Shown: one piece after another, positions 23,774-36,070 of the stretch
How positions within the stretch are numbered: the first letter of the stretch is position 1
Layout: each line of letters opens with the position of its first letter
Assembly: GCA_036250195.1 (NCBI GenBank)
Contig: JAVHZZ010000003.1
Span: 86,383,418 to 86,447,417 of the forward strand
Direction of reading: 5' to 3'
Source: Mixophyes australis
Lineage: Eukaryota > Chordata > Amphibia > Anura > Limnodynastidae
DNA length: 64,000 nt
The notes under the pieces: generated by a model
What the model was told of the DNA's origin: nothing
The model's input: only the letters and a program-made list of their open reading frames with translations
Databases searched by the model: none
Translations under genes and position numbers: made by a program

Positions 23774-25215
23774 TAAGCATGTTCCATTCAGTATGGGAGA
23801 GATTGACCAATGCAATTGTTTGTTTTACGCAGGATCTGGAGCTGTCAGACTTTAGCGGGGGGAGAAGCACATAGGTCCATAAATAGTGGTCCATCCTTAA
23901 AGGGTGGCTTTTGGTACAATATATATCTATCAATAAAAAATAGGCTATTTTAGTGTTGCTGTACCCAGCGATACTTTATTATTATAAATGATAAATCTTA
24001 AATAATGAATATAAATGATGCAATATAAAACGAACCTCACTTTATATTGCACTTTATTTCATGTGTTCCTTCCCCCTATGGCATATTTTTTTACATGCCT
24101 GTCCGATTTTTATGGGGTATATATCATATTATAGCACTAGATTATATAATATTGTTCTATTACACTACTGAACACAGGTGCTGATTTGAAAAACTGATGT
24201 TTTTGCCTGCAAAAGGGCTTGTTTTTGCTTCACTCTATATACTAATAGGGTTATCGCCAGTGATAACCCCTGTTGGGGGAACCTATTTATCAAGCATTGA
24301 GCCAGTGCTGCCTGTTTTGTTTGAGCCATGATCCGATATTGTTACCAGGACAGGAGCATTAAAATAAATCTTTATTCTTGCAATAAAACATTTCTTTAAT
24401 GCAGTACTATTTACATTGGTATTATTAGTTAAACAAAGGTACTGCTAATTGCACAGACACCATTGTAGCTAAACAGCACCAAACCGCCACTTCCACTTGA
24501 ACCACTGTTTTCAACTCCTCCGCTCCTGGCTCAAGATTCGCTCAAGCAAAAGATTATTAAACAGTTCAAGTTGAAGAAGCTGCACTAATGTGTGCCTGTA
24601 TAATTAATAAGTACCAAAAGAAAAAAATACATTACTCATTTAAATAACTTTCATTTACATTAAAAAACAATCTATATAAAATTTGGGCAGATGATGGTTT
24701 ATGCTCACAAGCAAATTGCTATTTTTTTAATCAAAATACTAAAAAAGATTAAATTAAAAAAGTGAACAAACACTTGCCTGAATAAAAGTGATTGTAATTT
24801 CTTCTTCTCTGTTTGTCTTTCTTCTTGCTTTGCTTCTTCACTCTTCTTCTGGGCATCTCAAGCTTTCAGTAGTGGCTGCAGGGGTGGGGGGTTGCCTAAA
24901 TGGGAGCCTCCTACTGTCCAAGAAGCTCCCATTGTATATGGTGGGTTCTGTTTCATTATGAGATTGAGGCTCCCCAGTATATAATTATATGATTGGGGCT
25001 CCCCAATCATATGGTGAAGGGTGGTACTGAGGTGAGAAGCAGAGACAGGGTACTGACTGTAAATATGACACCTGGCTCTTCAATACAGCGATGATCGCAG
25101 CTGCAAGGCGCACCTCTCATACACAGTCATTTGTTGCTACAGAGTTCCTGTAGTCAAGAAGAGTAGTATTGAAGCACTGTCTTCTGAGCAGTGCAGGTAG
25201 CCTATACAGGCCGCT
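23774..25215. other. Unassigned AT-rich sequence
   Basis: About 1.4 kb without a recognised gene. A T-rich/C-rich stretch at 24795-24860 and a G-rich stretch at 24880-24890 are visible. No element ends were identified. Confidence 0.35.
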
Positions 25216-25351
25216 CATAGGTGGCCATGACATACTACTTGATGTGGGCGCATCATTCATTGATAGAATATTGGTAAAATAAGCTTTAGTACCAATATCA
25301 TGTCAATAAATGATGCTCCCGTATCGCAAGTATGCGATGAGGCCACCTATG
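25216..25351. mobile_element. Hairpin-forming short MITE
   Basis: A 136-bp imperfect palindrome with ends cataggtggcc and ggccacctatg. Inner arms (gcatcattcattgat..aatattggta and taccaatatcatgtcaataaatgatgc) also pair. No target duplication was identified. Could be a MITE or an isolated inverted repeat. Confidence 0.6.
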
Positions 25352-25363
25352 TGTCAACTGCGA

Positions 25364-25532
25364 CAGTGACATCTGCTGCTTTCCTGCCCCTCTGACATCT
25401 TCTGCTCTTCCTGTCCCAGTAACATCTGCTGTCCCTCCTGCCCCTGTGACATCTGCTGTCCCTCCTGCCCCTGTGACATCTGCTGTCCCCCCTGCCCCTG
25501 TGACATCTGCTGTTCCTCCTGCCCCTGTAGCC
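25364..25532. repeat. 30-bp minisatellite
   Basis: Five to six copies of a unit built on tgacatctgctgtccctcc then tgcccctg. On the minus strand it reads as repeating Arg/Gln-rich units, which inflates a 103-codon frame (25347-25658). Confidence 0.9.
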
Positions 25533-25639
25533 CAAAAGGTATATACATGTAAAGTAAGATGAAATCACACATGCCTTGAATTCTGAATGATCTTGTGAAT
25601 CTGTAGGACTAGGATCAATATCATCTTCCTCCTGGCCAG

Positions 25640-26161
25640 CAACCTCAGCCTCTACCACCCATATAAGCCTTCCAGTTTCATGCCTAAACTCCCACCGGTC
25701 GGCTACCTCTCTTTCTCATCCCTTCTTCCCTTCTCCCCCTTCCTCGACTCCGTCTCCGTGTCTCCTGTCTCTCCGTCTCATCCATGTGTCTGTCTGTATT
25801 CCCCTCCCTTTAGATTGTTCGCTCCTTTGAGCAGGGCTCTCCTACCTCCTGTTTCCATCACTTTTAACTGCGCTCTCCAGCTACTCAGCTCACCTCCTCT
25901 CAGTCCCTCTGCCCTCTGTCTCCTCTCACTTCTCTCCGCTCCCCTCAGTGACTCTCAACCTGTCATCCGTGCCCACCCTCTTGGGCCATAGTTACCTGCC
26001 TATACTCACTTTTCCCCTCCCTCCCTCTCTTTCACGCTGTGCCTGAGCCCCCAGAGTTATAGTGCTTACTGTTACTTGTAATGTGCTGTTTCACCTTGTA
26101 CTGTGCCATTGTTTGTCCTTGTACGGCGCTACGGATACTTTGTGGCGCCCTATAAATAGAA

Positions 26162-26204
<43 letters not shown>

Positions 26205-26205
26205 T
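25640..26205 (+). mobile_element. L2-type LINE 3' end, copy C
   Basis: Pyrimidine-rich coding tail and 3' UTR like 15780-16116 of copy A, including a 'gtttccatcacttttaactg' region and the tail cggcgctacggatactttgtg (26123). It closes with a (TAA)n run at about 26163-26203. 5' truncated; no RT motif is present. Confidence 0.8.
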
Positions 26206-26917
26206 GGCAATATTGTGAAAAAATTCCCTTATGTATTGTAGATTTTGGGGTCTCATTTGAATTACACACTATAGAAAAAACTTACTTCCAGCTAACAAAG
26301 CTTAGTCCATACAAATATATAAAACTTCTTAATGTTGTGTATCAAAGAAGTAAAATTAAAAAAGCAGTATAAAATAGCATGAAATGTCATTTTTGAAACA
26401 TGTAAATAATAAAAAAAAAATAATGGGCCTGATTCAAGAAGGCACGTATTCTGAGCGCATCCTGCGTTAAGCATTATACGCATGTATTTAGGCATTATAT
26501 CCTCCCGAATTTATCAAGGCATGGATCTCTAGATACGTGTGCTTTTGAAATCGGAGGCAGGTCTGCTGTGCTCTACTACACAAGATGCTGCAGGTTATTG
26601 CCCAATACATATGTGGATTATAAATTCGCAAATGAACACACAAGAAAACAAAAAAATATATATTGAATTAATTCCCCTTATAAAGGCATTAGTGATAAAA
26701 TAGGTAAAAAATTAATAGTTAATTAATATATTTTTTTTTCATGAAATACATTTATTATAAGTGTCTACTGACAATAAAAATACAATTTTATAGTTGCTCA
26801 TGATTGCAAACACATGTTATAGCAGGCACACGAGACTGTTATCACTACTGATCAGGACTTAAACTAGCTTCTTAGCTGGAGCAAGAGATACATCAGAAGA
26901 AGTAACTTTGACGTATC
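26206..26917. other. Unassigned AT-rich sequence
   Basis: No gene. At 26425 the text gggcctgattcaagaaggca resembles one end of the palindromic MITE at 28562, but no second arm was seen. Confidence 0.4.
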
Positions 26918-27120
26918 ATCGTCAGCTACTTATATAGCGCCACTAATTCCGCAGCACTGTATAGAGAACTCACTCACATCAGTCCTTGCCCCATTAGAGA
27001 GTACAATCTAAATTCTGTAACATACACACACACAGACCGAGAAAGACGAAGGTCGATTTAATAGCAGCCAATTAGCCTACTAGTATATTTTTGAGCATGG
27101 GAGTAAACCGGAGCATCCGG
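26918..27120 (-). mobile_element. L2-type 3' tail fragment, antisense
   Basis: The text cttatatagcgccactaattccgcagc (26930s) is the reverse complement of the L2 3' tail seen at 16079 and 26123. It is followed by 'cactcacatcagtccttgcccc' and 'gcagccaattagcctac', typical of a dispersed vertebrate repeat of this kind that I recognise. Short similar pieces occur at 30508-30560 and 52669-52745. Confidence 0.7.
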
Positions 27121-27795
27121 TTTGCTTAATGTATGCAATTATGTCTAAGTCTTTGAAACCATAAATTGCACTGCACATTGTGAATTTATTAGGTGTATTT
27201 TATAAGTCTCACATTGAATGAAAGGGGGAGTAAGACAATGTAACATTTTCACATGCTTTCGAATACCATACTTTTGAAAGCAAATGGTTTTGTCTCTAAG
27301 GAGACGCACATGTGAAAGTTTCAACTACCTCTTATATGTAAAGCACTCAACGGTTTATTTTATTCTCCTTTTAATTTTGATTCAAAATGACACAATGGTG
27401 TCCGCCTGCTATGATGTTACAATGTTATTTGCAGAGATGAGTGGTGACAGGTGTGTATATGAAATGTCAATCATGCCATTAGTTTGTGAGAGTGAATGCT
27501 GTGTTTAATCATCACTATCATTCTTAAATTACACCAGCCTGAGCAGGTGCATACCTTATTTATGAAAAAGTGCCTACTACCACGTATATCCAAACTTGAA
27601 TCACCCACATCTGCTTGGGAGGTCCTTTACTTTACTTTGGCTATGTTGAAAGGCAAGAGTTTGTTCTACAATTTGTTGGAGCAGTCAGGACAAGTATAGC
27701 CTCTTTGAAATCAGTGTTATAGCTGGAAATTTTAATGACAAGAGAGTCATTATAGATGAATGCAGTTAAATAGTGACAATGTTTACATATGAACT
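27121..27795. other. Unassigned sequence
   Basis: No recognised gene or repeat. The open frames (74 and 67 codons) carry no motif I recognise. Confidence 0.4.
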
Positions 27796-28330
27796 TGCAC
27801 TTACCTTAAAGGGTTAACAATAGTTACAGGTCCGACCAATGGCTGTTTTCATGGGAGGGTCCTGGGTTCCTATATAGGTCCTCTCACTTCCTGGTTTGCC
27901 ACATTCTGCCTCACAAGATCCCACCCACCCGTGCTTAGTGTTGGTTTGATAGTTAATGCCTGTTTTTACCAAGTTTTTCCCACAATCACAGAGCAGGCAC
28001 AGTTGGTAGGAAGGCGCTGTGATCAGCAGCTGGTATATACAACTCTATTGTTATTGGCCGCTGGCCACTGTCCACTTGAGGGCAACGGTAATTCTTTGGT
28101 CTTTCAGTAAGGAGGGTCCCTTGTCCGGCTCACTGAGGAAGGGCATTGTGAGTTTAGAGGGGTGCAGTCACTCTGATACCAGGTTTAGCACTGGCCTGGC
28201 ATTTAGGGATTAGTTCCCATGTTAAGTGGATACATTGGCATTGGATATCAGTCTGGTAGCTGTCCCGCAGTGCTCTTTGTCCGCAACCAAATTTAATTAA
28301 TAAAATTTTGACCTTCATTAGTCACCTTAT
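27796..28330 (+). mobile_element. Short element related to Ngaro terminal regions, copy 1
   Basis: Aligned by eye with 38391-38945 in the same order. Shared blocks are acttacc-ttaagggttaa, ccaatggctg (CCAAT-like), a TATATA-like box (27873-27880), gcacag-tggtaggaa, tcagcag, and a 'ggtc..tcagtaaggagggtcc' block. It ends in an AATAAAATTTTGACCTT polyadenylation-like signal near 28300. No coding region. Because copy 2 also matches the end of the Ngaro-type element at 53570, I infer a non-autonomous or solo-terminus derivative. Confidence 0.5.
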
Positions 28331-28559
28331 ATATGTCTCTGTGTCTTTATTTTAGATAAGATAGTTATTTAAAGGTTTTGTGAAGGGGAATATGGACATA
28401 CACAGTGAGCAATTTAATGAAGAGGAAATGTACCAGATGTGAATGTGGAATTTATGAATGGCATTTATTGTGTTATTAGTGAAGTGGAAAGTGGTTATAA
28501 AATTTGATGCAAAATGGAACTGATCTTGAAAGTATTTAGGAGAGCAGAGTAAAAAAGTT
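28331..28559. other. Unassigned sequence
   Basis: No recognised feature. Confidence 0.4.
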
Positions 28560-28561
28560 TA

Positions 28562-28895
28562 GGGGCCTGATTCATTAAGGATCTTAAATGAAGAGGATTC
28601 TTATTTCAGTCTCCTGGACAAAACCATGTTACATTGCAAGGGGTGCAAATGAGTGTTCTGTTTTGCACATCAGTTAAATACTAATTGTTTTTTCATGTAG
28701 CACACAGATATCAACTTTAAATTTCAGTGTACAAATAAGCTATCAAGTATTTGTGTGCTACATGAAAAAACAGGCAGTATTTAACTTATGTGCAAAACAG
28801 AAAACTCATTTCCACCCCTTGCAATGTAACATGGTTTTGTCCAGGAGACTGAAATAAGAATCCTCTTCATTTAAGATCCTTAATGAATCAGGCCC
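28562..28895. mobile_element. Palindromic MITE, GGGCCTGATTCATTAAGG family
   Basis: Nearly perfect ~145-bp inverted arms. The left begins GGGGCCTGATTCATTAAGG and the right ends CCTTAATGAATCAGGCCC; both contain the tccaggagactgaaataaga and catgttacattgcaa blocks. TA duplications flank it (28560-28561 and 28896-28897), compatible with a Tc1/mariner-type MITE. End-only relatives lie at 10480 and 26425. Confidence 0.9.
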
Positions 28896-28897
28896 TA

Positions 28898-31163
28898 GAT
28901 GTTGTTGCATAAATAACGAAATTGTGTTTTGGTGGATTAGGGACAACTAATTGTGAAGAGGGATTGACACTTCTTAAAATAATCTGCAAATGCTTGAGGA
29001 AATAGAGTAAGAATTTTGTTAGAATATGGGTTGAAGCAGTAAATGTTAATTATAAAGTTTTTTGGAAAAGAGAAAGTGGAGAAATATAGTTTTATAAATG
29101 TAATCGATCTACTAGCAGCTGTTATTTCCTCGACAAATGCTCTTAAATATATGTGGAAATTAAACCACATTTATATGTTTGAATAATGAGAATAACGCAG
29201 AGTAAGAGGAGCAAATTGTTAAAGACAGTTGGATTGAGTGATGGTTGTTGATAAAATGGTCAGACGCAGAGACATAGGAGGGCTTACTATCCATTGAATT
29301 TTGTAGACCTTCCAAATAATAAGTATTAAATCTTTTTTGCTGAGAGCATCCTAAATTCCTGTATAAAAAAATCACAATAATGTCCTTACTATGTGCTCTT
29401 ACATCTCTGCCAGATAGCATATTTAACCATTTTTGACTGGTGCAAAATGTACAATGTGACACATATGTAGGAAAATACAAATGATGTGACTCACAGGACA
29501 AATGGCCGGATCTGAAACTGTCCCATAGTGCTGTGCAAAGATGTCCATGCACATCGTCAGATACAGTTCAACTACATTTAATCTCCATTTCGATCAACAT
29601 CTGATAATCCCTGATCAGAGGTTTATTGGGATTGATTTTCTTTTTAAGCACATAAAGTTGCCATTTGTAGCTAATTATGTATTAGAGTACCTAATTGGCT
29701 GTCAAAATCACAGTTTGCATGGGCAACTTTAGAGTAGGGTTAATTGACTGTTGAATCTGTGAAGTAATTTTCTTTCTCATGAGGGAAATTTAATAAGGTC
29801 ACCTTTAATAGTGTCTTTCTGCACAAACCAACAATTAATTCAATAATTAATTCAGCCCAGTTATCTGGTGTATAATCATTGAAGTAATTGGCAATTTCTT
29901 TTTTTGATTTTCATAGAACAGTGAATAATTTGTAACACGTTCTAACTAAGATTTCATATTAATTTGCTTGAGACAACATTGTCAATGAGGCTTGTAAATT
30001 GCGGAGGACTCTTCACCAATTTATTGATGTGGAGGACTAGTTGAATTTAATAACCAATTGAAAAGCACCTAGACATGACTGGGACTAATATTTAACAATT
30101 CCATTAGTTAGTTGGTAGTATTTCTAAACGTATAGGGCCAGATTCATCTTAGAATGAAATGTCAATGAACTTGCATTTTTAAAACACACATGTAAATTGT
30201 ACGCACGTCCGCCCATATACTAGTACAAGTAGATCTCAAGAAACGTTTCCATTTGAATATGGGTATAAGTACACTCTGGCTATACGTTACTTGCTGCATG
30301 CAGACAGACATGATACACGCATGCATATGTGCAATATAAAGACCCATCAGAATGTACGTACACACAAATTGTTTTACAATTAATTTACAACTTTGAATAC
30401 TATAATGATTAATAAAAATATCTGACTTTTTTTAGATGTATAAATCAGGATGTTGTTATTGCATTCTGTACATAAATGGCATTTTTATCATTTATCTTCC
30501 TTGCAAACACATCATCAACATCATTTATTTATATAGCGCCAACATATTCCGCAGTGCTTGTTCTGGCACATGTTCTGGCATGCATAAGTGTCAGTCATCA
30601 CTATCATTTGGCACTTACACCTGCCCTGTAGTTGGTGCAATTGTTATATCTAACATACAAAGATGCCCAGAGCTTGAATCGGACCAATGTGCATGCTCTC
30701 GACCTTGGAATGTCCTTATTATACATAATCAAAGTGCATCCGACCCTCTCTGACCTCGATCCACCGTTCAAGACATAGGCAGTCCAAAGTGTCAATTAGA
30801 GAATAAATGTCACAAAGGATGAAAGGAGACCTGATTTTAGAATGTGCATATTATGGAGTTATAAAATTACCTTTTTTCACTTAGTTGATAATATATATTA
30901 TAGTAACTATTGCAAATATTTCACAATTCACAAAGAAAAGTTAATATATGACACATCTGTAGATGTCTCCTCTCCTCTCCTATCCTGACAGCTTTATAAC
31001 ATGGATACATCTACTAACTGCAGGTATTACATGTATGTGAAACTGAATCTGAAGAGAACAGTCCTCTTAATGTTTTGCTTTCTGTCTTCTGTATCCTAAG
31101 TTTCATATGTACTTTGAAATTATGACAGAGGTCTCCTTCTAGATCTTGGCTCTTATGTTAAAT
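28898..31163. other. Unassigned sequence with an L2-tail scrap
   Basis: About 2.3 kb with no gene that I can support. A short L2-tail piece (atttatatagcgcc, 30508-30560) is present. The text tatagggccagattcatctt at 30133 may be a degraded MITE end. Confidence 0.4.
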
Positions 31164-31168
31164 ATTAC

Positions 31169-32555
31169 TGTCATGGTTGGCTTACAGGAAATTGATCCCT
31201 AGGCTCTGCTGAACATGGTTAAGCCCACCCACGGGCGCAGAGTCTAACAGACAGCTGGTTTTCACCGGGAACCCCCGCAAAGAGGTATGGTCTTATCTGC
31301 ACCAAGTCTGCAGGTCGCGGTCCCGCAAGTGAGTGTACAGCAGAACGATGTGGGGGAGCCAGGTGAAGTGGATGGAGATGATGGAGTTCACAGATGAGTG
31401 GTATAAATACAGGCACAACAATAATATAGGCTGATGGTCAGCAGCCAATGATTCACTAGGAGAATAGGTGTTCTGTGGTATATAACGAGAGGACAGAGGC
31501 TGTCACTATGAAGTACTCTGGAGATGGTAATGGAAGTACTGGAGCAGCAATAGTTCAACACAGCCAGAGGCTGAAGGCTGACTAGAGTGGTGGAGGTAAT
31601 ACGTAGTAACAGCTGATGTGTCCCAGATGAAATAGCAGCTCTGCACGGTAGTGATGAGAGAACTGGAGCTGTCACAATAAAGTACACTGGAGATGGTAAT
31701 AGAGGTACTGGAACAGCGATAGTTCAACACGGCTGCAGGCTGAGAGCAAACTGGAGTTCTGGAGGTAACTCGTAGTAACAGCTGATGAGTCACAGAGAGA
31801 GTAGCGGCTCTGAGTGGTAGCGATGAGAGAACTGAAGCTGTCACGATGAAGTACACTGGAGATGGTAATAGAGGTACTAGAGCAGCGATAGTTCAACACG
31901 GCCAGAGACTGAGAGCAGACTGGAGTAGCGAAGATAACCTGTGGTAACAGCTTATGAGTCACAGATGTAGTAGCGACTCTGAGTGGTAGCGATGAGAGAA
32001 CCGGAACTGTCACAATGAAGTACACTAGAGATGGTAAGTGAGATACTGGAGCAGCGAAGGTTCAACATGGCCAGAGACTGAGAGCAGGCTGGAGTAGCGG
32101 AGGTAACTCGTGATAACAGCTGAGGAGTCACAGGTGTAATAGCGGCTCTGAGTGGTAGTGATGAGAGAACCAGAGCTGTCATGATGGAGTACACTGGAGA
32201 TAGTAAGAGAGGTACTGGAACAGCAATGGTTTAGCACAGACCACGAACTGAGAGCAGACTGGAATACAGGCAAACCACATGGAGAACAGGAACCAGAAGC
32301 ACAGGCTGCAGGAAGTGAGCTTGAAGAACAGGCATCAGACAGGTGAATCCAGGAGGTTTAAATAGTGCTCCAGAAGTGTTTAGCCAATGAAAAAAAGGGA
32401 GGAGGTCCTGAAGTGCAATAGGCTTGCACCTGCACAGATCTGAATATAGCTGAATGAATGAACTGGAGAATGTCTGATGCTGGGACATGGCAGTTTCCAG
32501 ATGAAAGGACTGCAGGTAACGAGACAAGTACTATCTGTGGGACCAGGGCGTTACA
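31169..32555 (-). mobile_element. TG...CA LTR-like element with 169-bp tandem repeat
   Basis: The element is bounded by tgtcatgg and gcgttaca (so TG...CA) with an exact 5-bp duplication attac (31164-31168 and 32556-32560). Read on the minus strand it starts TGTAACGCCC and has a TATA-like box (ctatttaaa, near 32360) about 190 bp in. It is then filled by a 169-bp tandem repeat. The other end carries 'cgcaaagaggt..aggtcgcggtcc' motifs shared with the element at 49029. No coding region. Best read as a solo LTR; a non-coding LTR-bounded family is possible. Confidence 0.78.
31490..32270. repeat. 169-bp tandem repeat
   Basis: The phrase gagat.gtaa recurs at 31521, 31690, 31859, 32028 and 32197, exactly 169 bp apart each time. 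About 4.5 copies without net length change. Each unit includes cagctgat..gtcacag, agtagcggctctgag and agagaactggagctgtca blocks. The 80-117-codon minus frames here are repeat translations. Confidence 0.95.
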
Positions 32556-32679
32556 ATTACATATTAAACTGATTGTTGAAAACTAGTAAAATATTGTATC
32601 ATCATCATAGTTATTTTTAAGGCATCACAAAACTCTGTATCGTCTGATAGTCAGATAGTCAGAGTTACAAATAAAACAA
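32556..32679. other. Unassigned spacer
   Basis: No recognisable feature. Confidence 0.4.
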
Positions 32680-35225
32680 AATACAATAGCACATAAAAGA
32701 TAACAAGTACAGGTGAATTTTACTAAGAAGGTACAGGTGGGAGACAAAGTTTATACAGGTCCATGTTCATGAATATTTGACGTCTAGAAGGCGAGGGCAA
32801 TGCTGAAACAATCAGAGATTCTAGTACATAGAGTGGGCATGGGAAGCTGGTAGAACATGCAGAGGTTGTTATATCAGGTGATGGTAGGACAGGCTTTAGT
32901 GAAGAGGTGCGTTTTGGAAGAGCATTTGATAAATTGGAGATTGAGAGAGTGTCTGATCAGGTGGTATAGGTAGGGCTATAAGTGGGGAGTATCACAAGCG
33001 AAGTCTTGATGGCAGGAGTGAGAGGTGGTTAACAAACAGGAGGAGAATCCTATGTCAAAGGGAGATTACAGCGGATTAAAGAGAGTGTATCTCATGATAA
33101 AGGCAGAGATGTATGAAGGGGAAGAGATGGCAAGGGTTTGAAAGTGAGGGTGATAAGCTTGAATTGAATTCTGGAGGAAATGGGTAGCCCGTGCAGAGAT
33201 TTGCAGAGTGGTTTCAGTAGATGTGGCGAGAGTGGATGTTTGGTCTCACCATGGTATTTAGGATAGATTGTAGAGGGTAAAGCCAGATAGTAGGAGGTTG
33301 CAGTAGCCAAGCTGGGAGATAACAAGATAATGGTTAAGGGTTTTTATAACATCCTGTGTGAGAAAGGGGCATATTCTGACAGTGCTTTGAAGGAGGAGGC
33401 AACAAAATACAAGGGGGAGAGTCAAGGATGACTCCAAGGCAGCTGACTTGGGGACCAGGGGAGATAGTGATATTGTCAACCACAAGAGATATTGTAGGAG
33501 AGGTTGTAACACTAGGAGGAGGGAAGATGATGAGTTCTGCTTTGGACATATTGCACTTTAGGTATCATTGGGTCATTCAGGTGGAGATGTCAGAGAGGCA
33601 GTTGTACATATGGGATAAGGGAGAAAGAGAGAGGTTAAAGGGGGAGAGATAGATTTATGTGTCATCAGCAAAGAAGTGGTAGTGGAGTCCAAAAGAACAT
33701 ATAAGTTCCCATAGAGATGAGGTACAAAGGGGGAAAAGCAGAGGGACAAGAACAGGGCCTTGAGGAATCCCAGCAGATAGAGGGAGTGGTAAAGGGAATG
33801 TGTAAGTAGTAGACACCCCGAAGGAGCATTCAGAAAGGTAAGAGGTGAACAATAGAGAACAAAGGCAAAGGGAGTGAAAATTGTGGAGGAGACAAGGATA
33901 TTCAACTGTATCAAAAGGTGAGATTCAAGGATGACAAGTAGAAGACAATGATCCTTATACTTAGCCATGAGTAGGTCATTGGTCATTTAGTAAGAACAAT
34001 CTCAGATGAGTGTAGATTACATTGGTCCATTTAAAGAGGTTTCAGAAGAGTGAATGGAAATAATGTGCTCCAGGTGTTTGCATGCAAGCTGCTCAATTAG
34101 TTTTGGAGGGAATGAGATAAATGGGGCAGTAGTTCAGGAGAGTGGTATGGTCAAGATATGGTTTAATTAGGACTTGTGAGATGAGCACATGTTTAAAGAT
34201 GAAAGGGAATCTTCCAGTGGGGAGAGATGGGTTAAAGCGGTGAGATAGCTGCAGGCAAGCACTGGATGGGAGGTTGTGAATGTTTGGGATAGAATGGGAT
34301 CTAGGGGACAGGTTGAGGGAGAAGAGGAAGAGAGGTATGTGAACAGCCTATTTTCAGTAACAGAAGAGAAAGTACTGGTTATGGGTATGGGAGTGGAGAA
34401 TAAGGTGGGTGATGGTGATGGGTATGTTGTGAAGAGATTTCCCCTTTAAAGTAGGTGGTACAGTCATGAGCAGTGAGGGATAAAGGGAAGTGTGTTGGAG
34501 CTAGGCAGAGAAAAGAGTTGGTGGTGGCAAAGAAGTGACTGAGGGTGGTCAACTGGGAGAATATTAGGGATCTGATTTGTAATGGAGAAAGTCTTTATTG
34601 GGGCAAGATATTCTCCAATGGTGCTTGGTGGTACATGAGCTCTTTTGCAGGTGGCAGGTCCATTGGGAAAGCCAGGTTGGAGTCAGAGACAGTGTGTGAT
34701 GTCTAGAGCCAATCAGTCTAGGGCTGCTGTTAGTGTAATGTCATCAAACAAGACTGCCGCATTAGGGCAGGATAAAAATAGAAGCTGGGAGTAGATCAAG
34801 AGAAATTGAGAATAGGATTGGGTAAAAGTTAACTAGGTGACGCTGTGTGAACCTTGGGTAGAGGTGCGGTTTCAGGAGACAAGGCTACATTCAAGGAAAG
34901 GACGTTTTGGTGAGAGAGCAAGAAGACAGAGTTTGAGAAGTTGGAGATGGCACAGAAATTGAAGAGCACAACATCCAGAGAGTGTCTATTGTGATAGGTG
35001 GGATATGAAGTAAAGTAAAGTAAGCATGATAATTTAGATGCAGAATTGCCAGTAAGGTTGCAATGAGGATGTTGAAATCTCCTACAATAATAGTGGTAGG
35101 GCAGTGGAAAGGAAGAAAGAATGCCAGGTGGAGAAGTAGTCAAGGAATTTGGAAACTGGACCTTGTGGGTGATAGGTGACATAATTTGGTTAGTGGATTG
35201 GAGAGTAAAGATGTAAGGACATCAC
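32680..35225 (-). mobile_element. L2-type LINE copy B, antisense, degraded
   Basis: On the minus strand the order is endonuclease C-terminal part (35182-34830), RT (about 33990-33090), C-terminal KTHLF-type end (near 32890-32910) and 3' UTR to about 32680. It is longer at the 5' side than copies A and C but has many stops. No clear TAA tail or target duplication was found. Confidence 0.78.
33090..35190 (-). pseudogene. L2-type endonuclease/reverse transcriptase remnants
   Basis: The endonuclease end is recognisable as YHNRHSLDVVLFNF (near 34960-35000) and the following FLLSHQNVLSL block. The RT part begins TNDLLMAKYKDH (about 33950-33985). Motif C reads FADD but is followed two codons later by a stop replacing the expected Gln (33655-33675). 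SQLGYCNLLLSG near 33290-33330 corresponds to the family's [11 protein letters not shown] block, and the GLPISSRIQFKL block near 33170-33200 follows. Several frames are needed to follow the protein, so it is clearly dead. It is related to copy A by this motif order. Confidence 0.75.
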
Positions 35226-36062
35226 CCCTTTATGCTTTATAATACTGTAGACACACTTGTAACCCACACTTAGAGCAAATACACAAAGAAACATTAGTTT
35301 GACAACCTAAACTAGGTTTGCAGCCTATGCACAGTCATAATGAAAGGTAACAGAGACAAGCAATCAGTGACTGGAATTAACCTCCAATAATCTCACACAG
35401 CAATATTTTTTTAACAATCAAGTAGTGTATAGAAGTTACCTTCATAAAAAACATAGAATTAAAAAAATACAGTTGGACATATTGTAAGTCCAAGTGCGGG
35501 ATGCAAGAATCCAGTTTGTTGTATTGCACATGCACAGTGAAATACAGTATGCATATGTAACTGAAGCATGTGCCATTAAGATGTGCGTCTCCAGATATGC
35601 TTCTTACTAGGCAAATCTTCTGTGTGTCCCAAAGGCCTACTGTAAAGATATATGCTTATATATTTTTAGTGGTTATATATTTTTAGTGCATTAAAAAAAA
35701 TAAATGATTACATTTTTAATTCATTTGTGAAACATTTTTAAAACATTTTGTTCAAAATGGATTACTTTAGGAATGAAGATAACGATTCTATATGGCTTTA
35801 GGAGAATAATAAAAAGGTAAACAAGAGCTTCTGGAAAAACATTTTTTTCACTTAAAAGACTATAATAATATAAAATTGGTGCGCGTGTTTTTGCGATTAA
35901 GTACCAATATTAGCTTCTAGTTCCACAAGCTCCAGAATGATTTTAAAGCCACGGACATGCTGGTGCTTTTAGCCTACAATCACCAGCATGCCCAAGCAAT
36001 CAATAGCTTCCAGGACTTGCAGGGACTTGCACTTCCACAGCAGTAGTTTATATATTTTTTTA
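35226..36062. other. Unassigned sequence
   Basis: AT-rich, no gene recognised. The end (36063-36070, ctatagag) is the left duplication of the next hAT element. Confidence 0.4.
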
Positions 36063-36070
36063 CTATAGAG

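Noticed and set aside
25347..25658. 103-codon minus-strand gene
   Set aside because: Over half is a minisatellite translation; no homology or start context supports it, so it is kept only as a finding.
31490..32270. CRISPR-like array
   Set aside because: The 169-bp units are contiguous tandem copies without unique spacers, and the context is a vertebrate LTR-like element.
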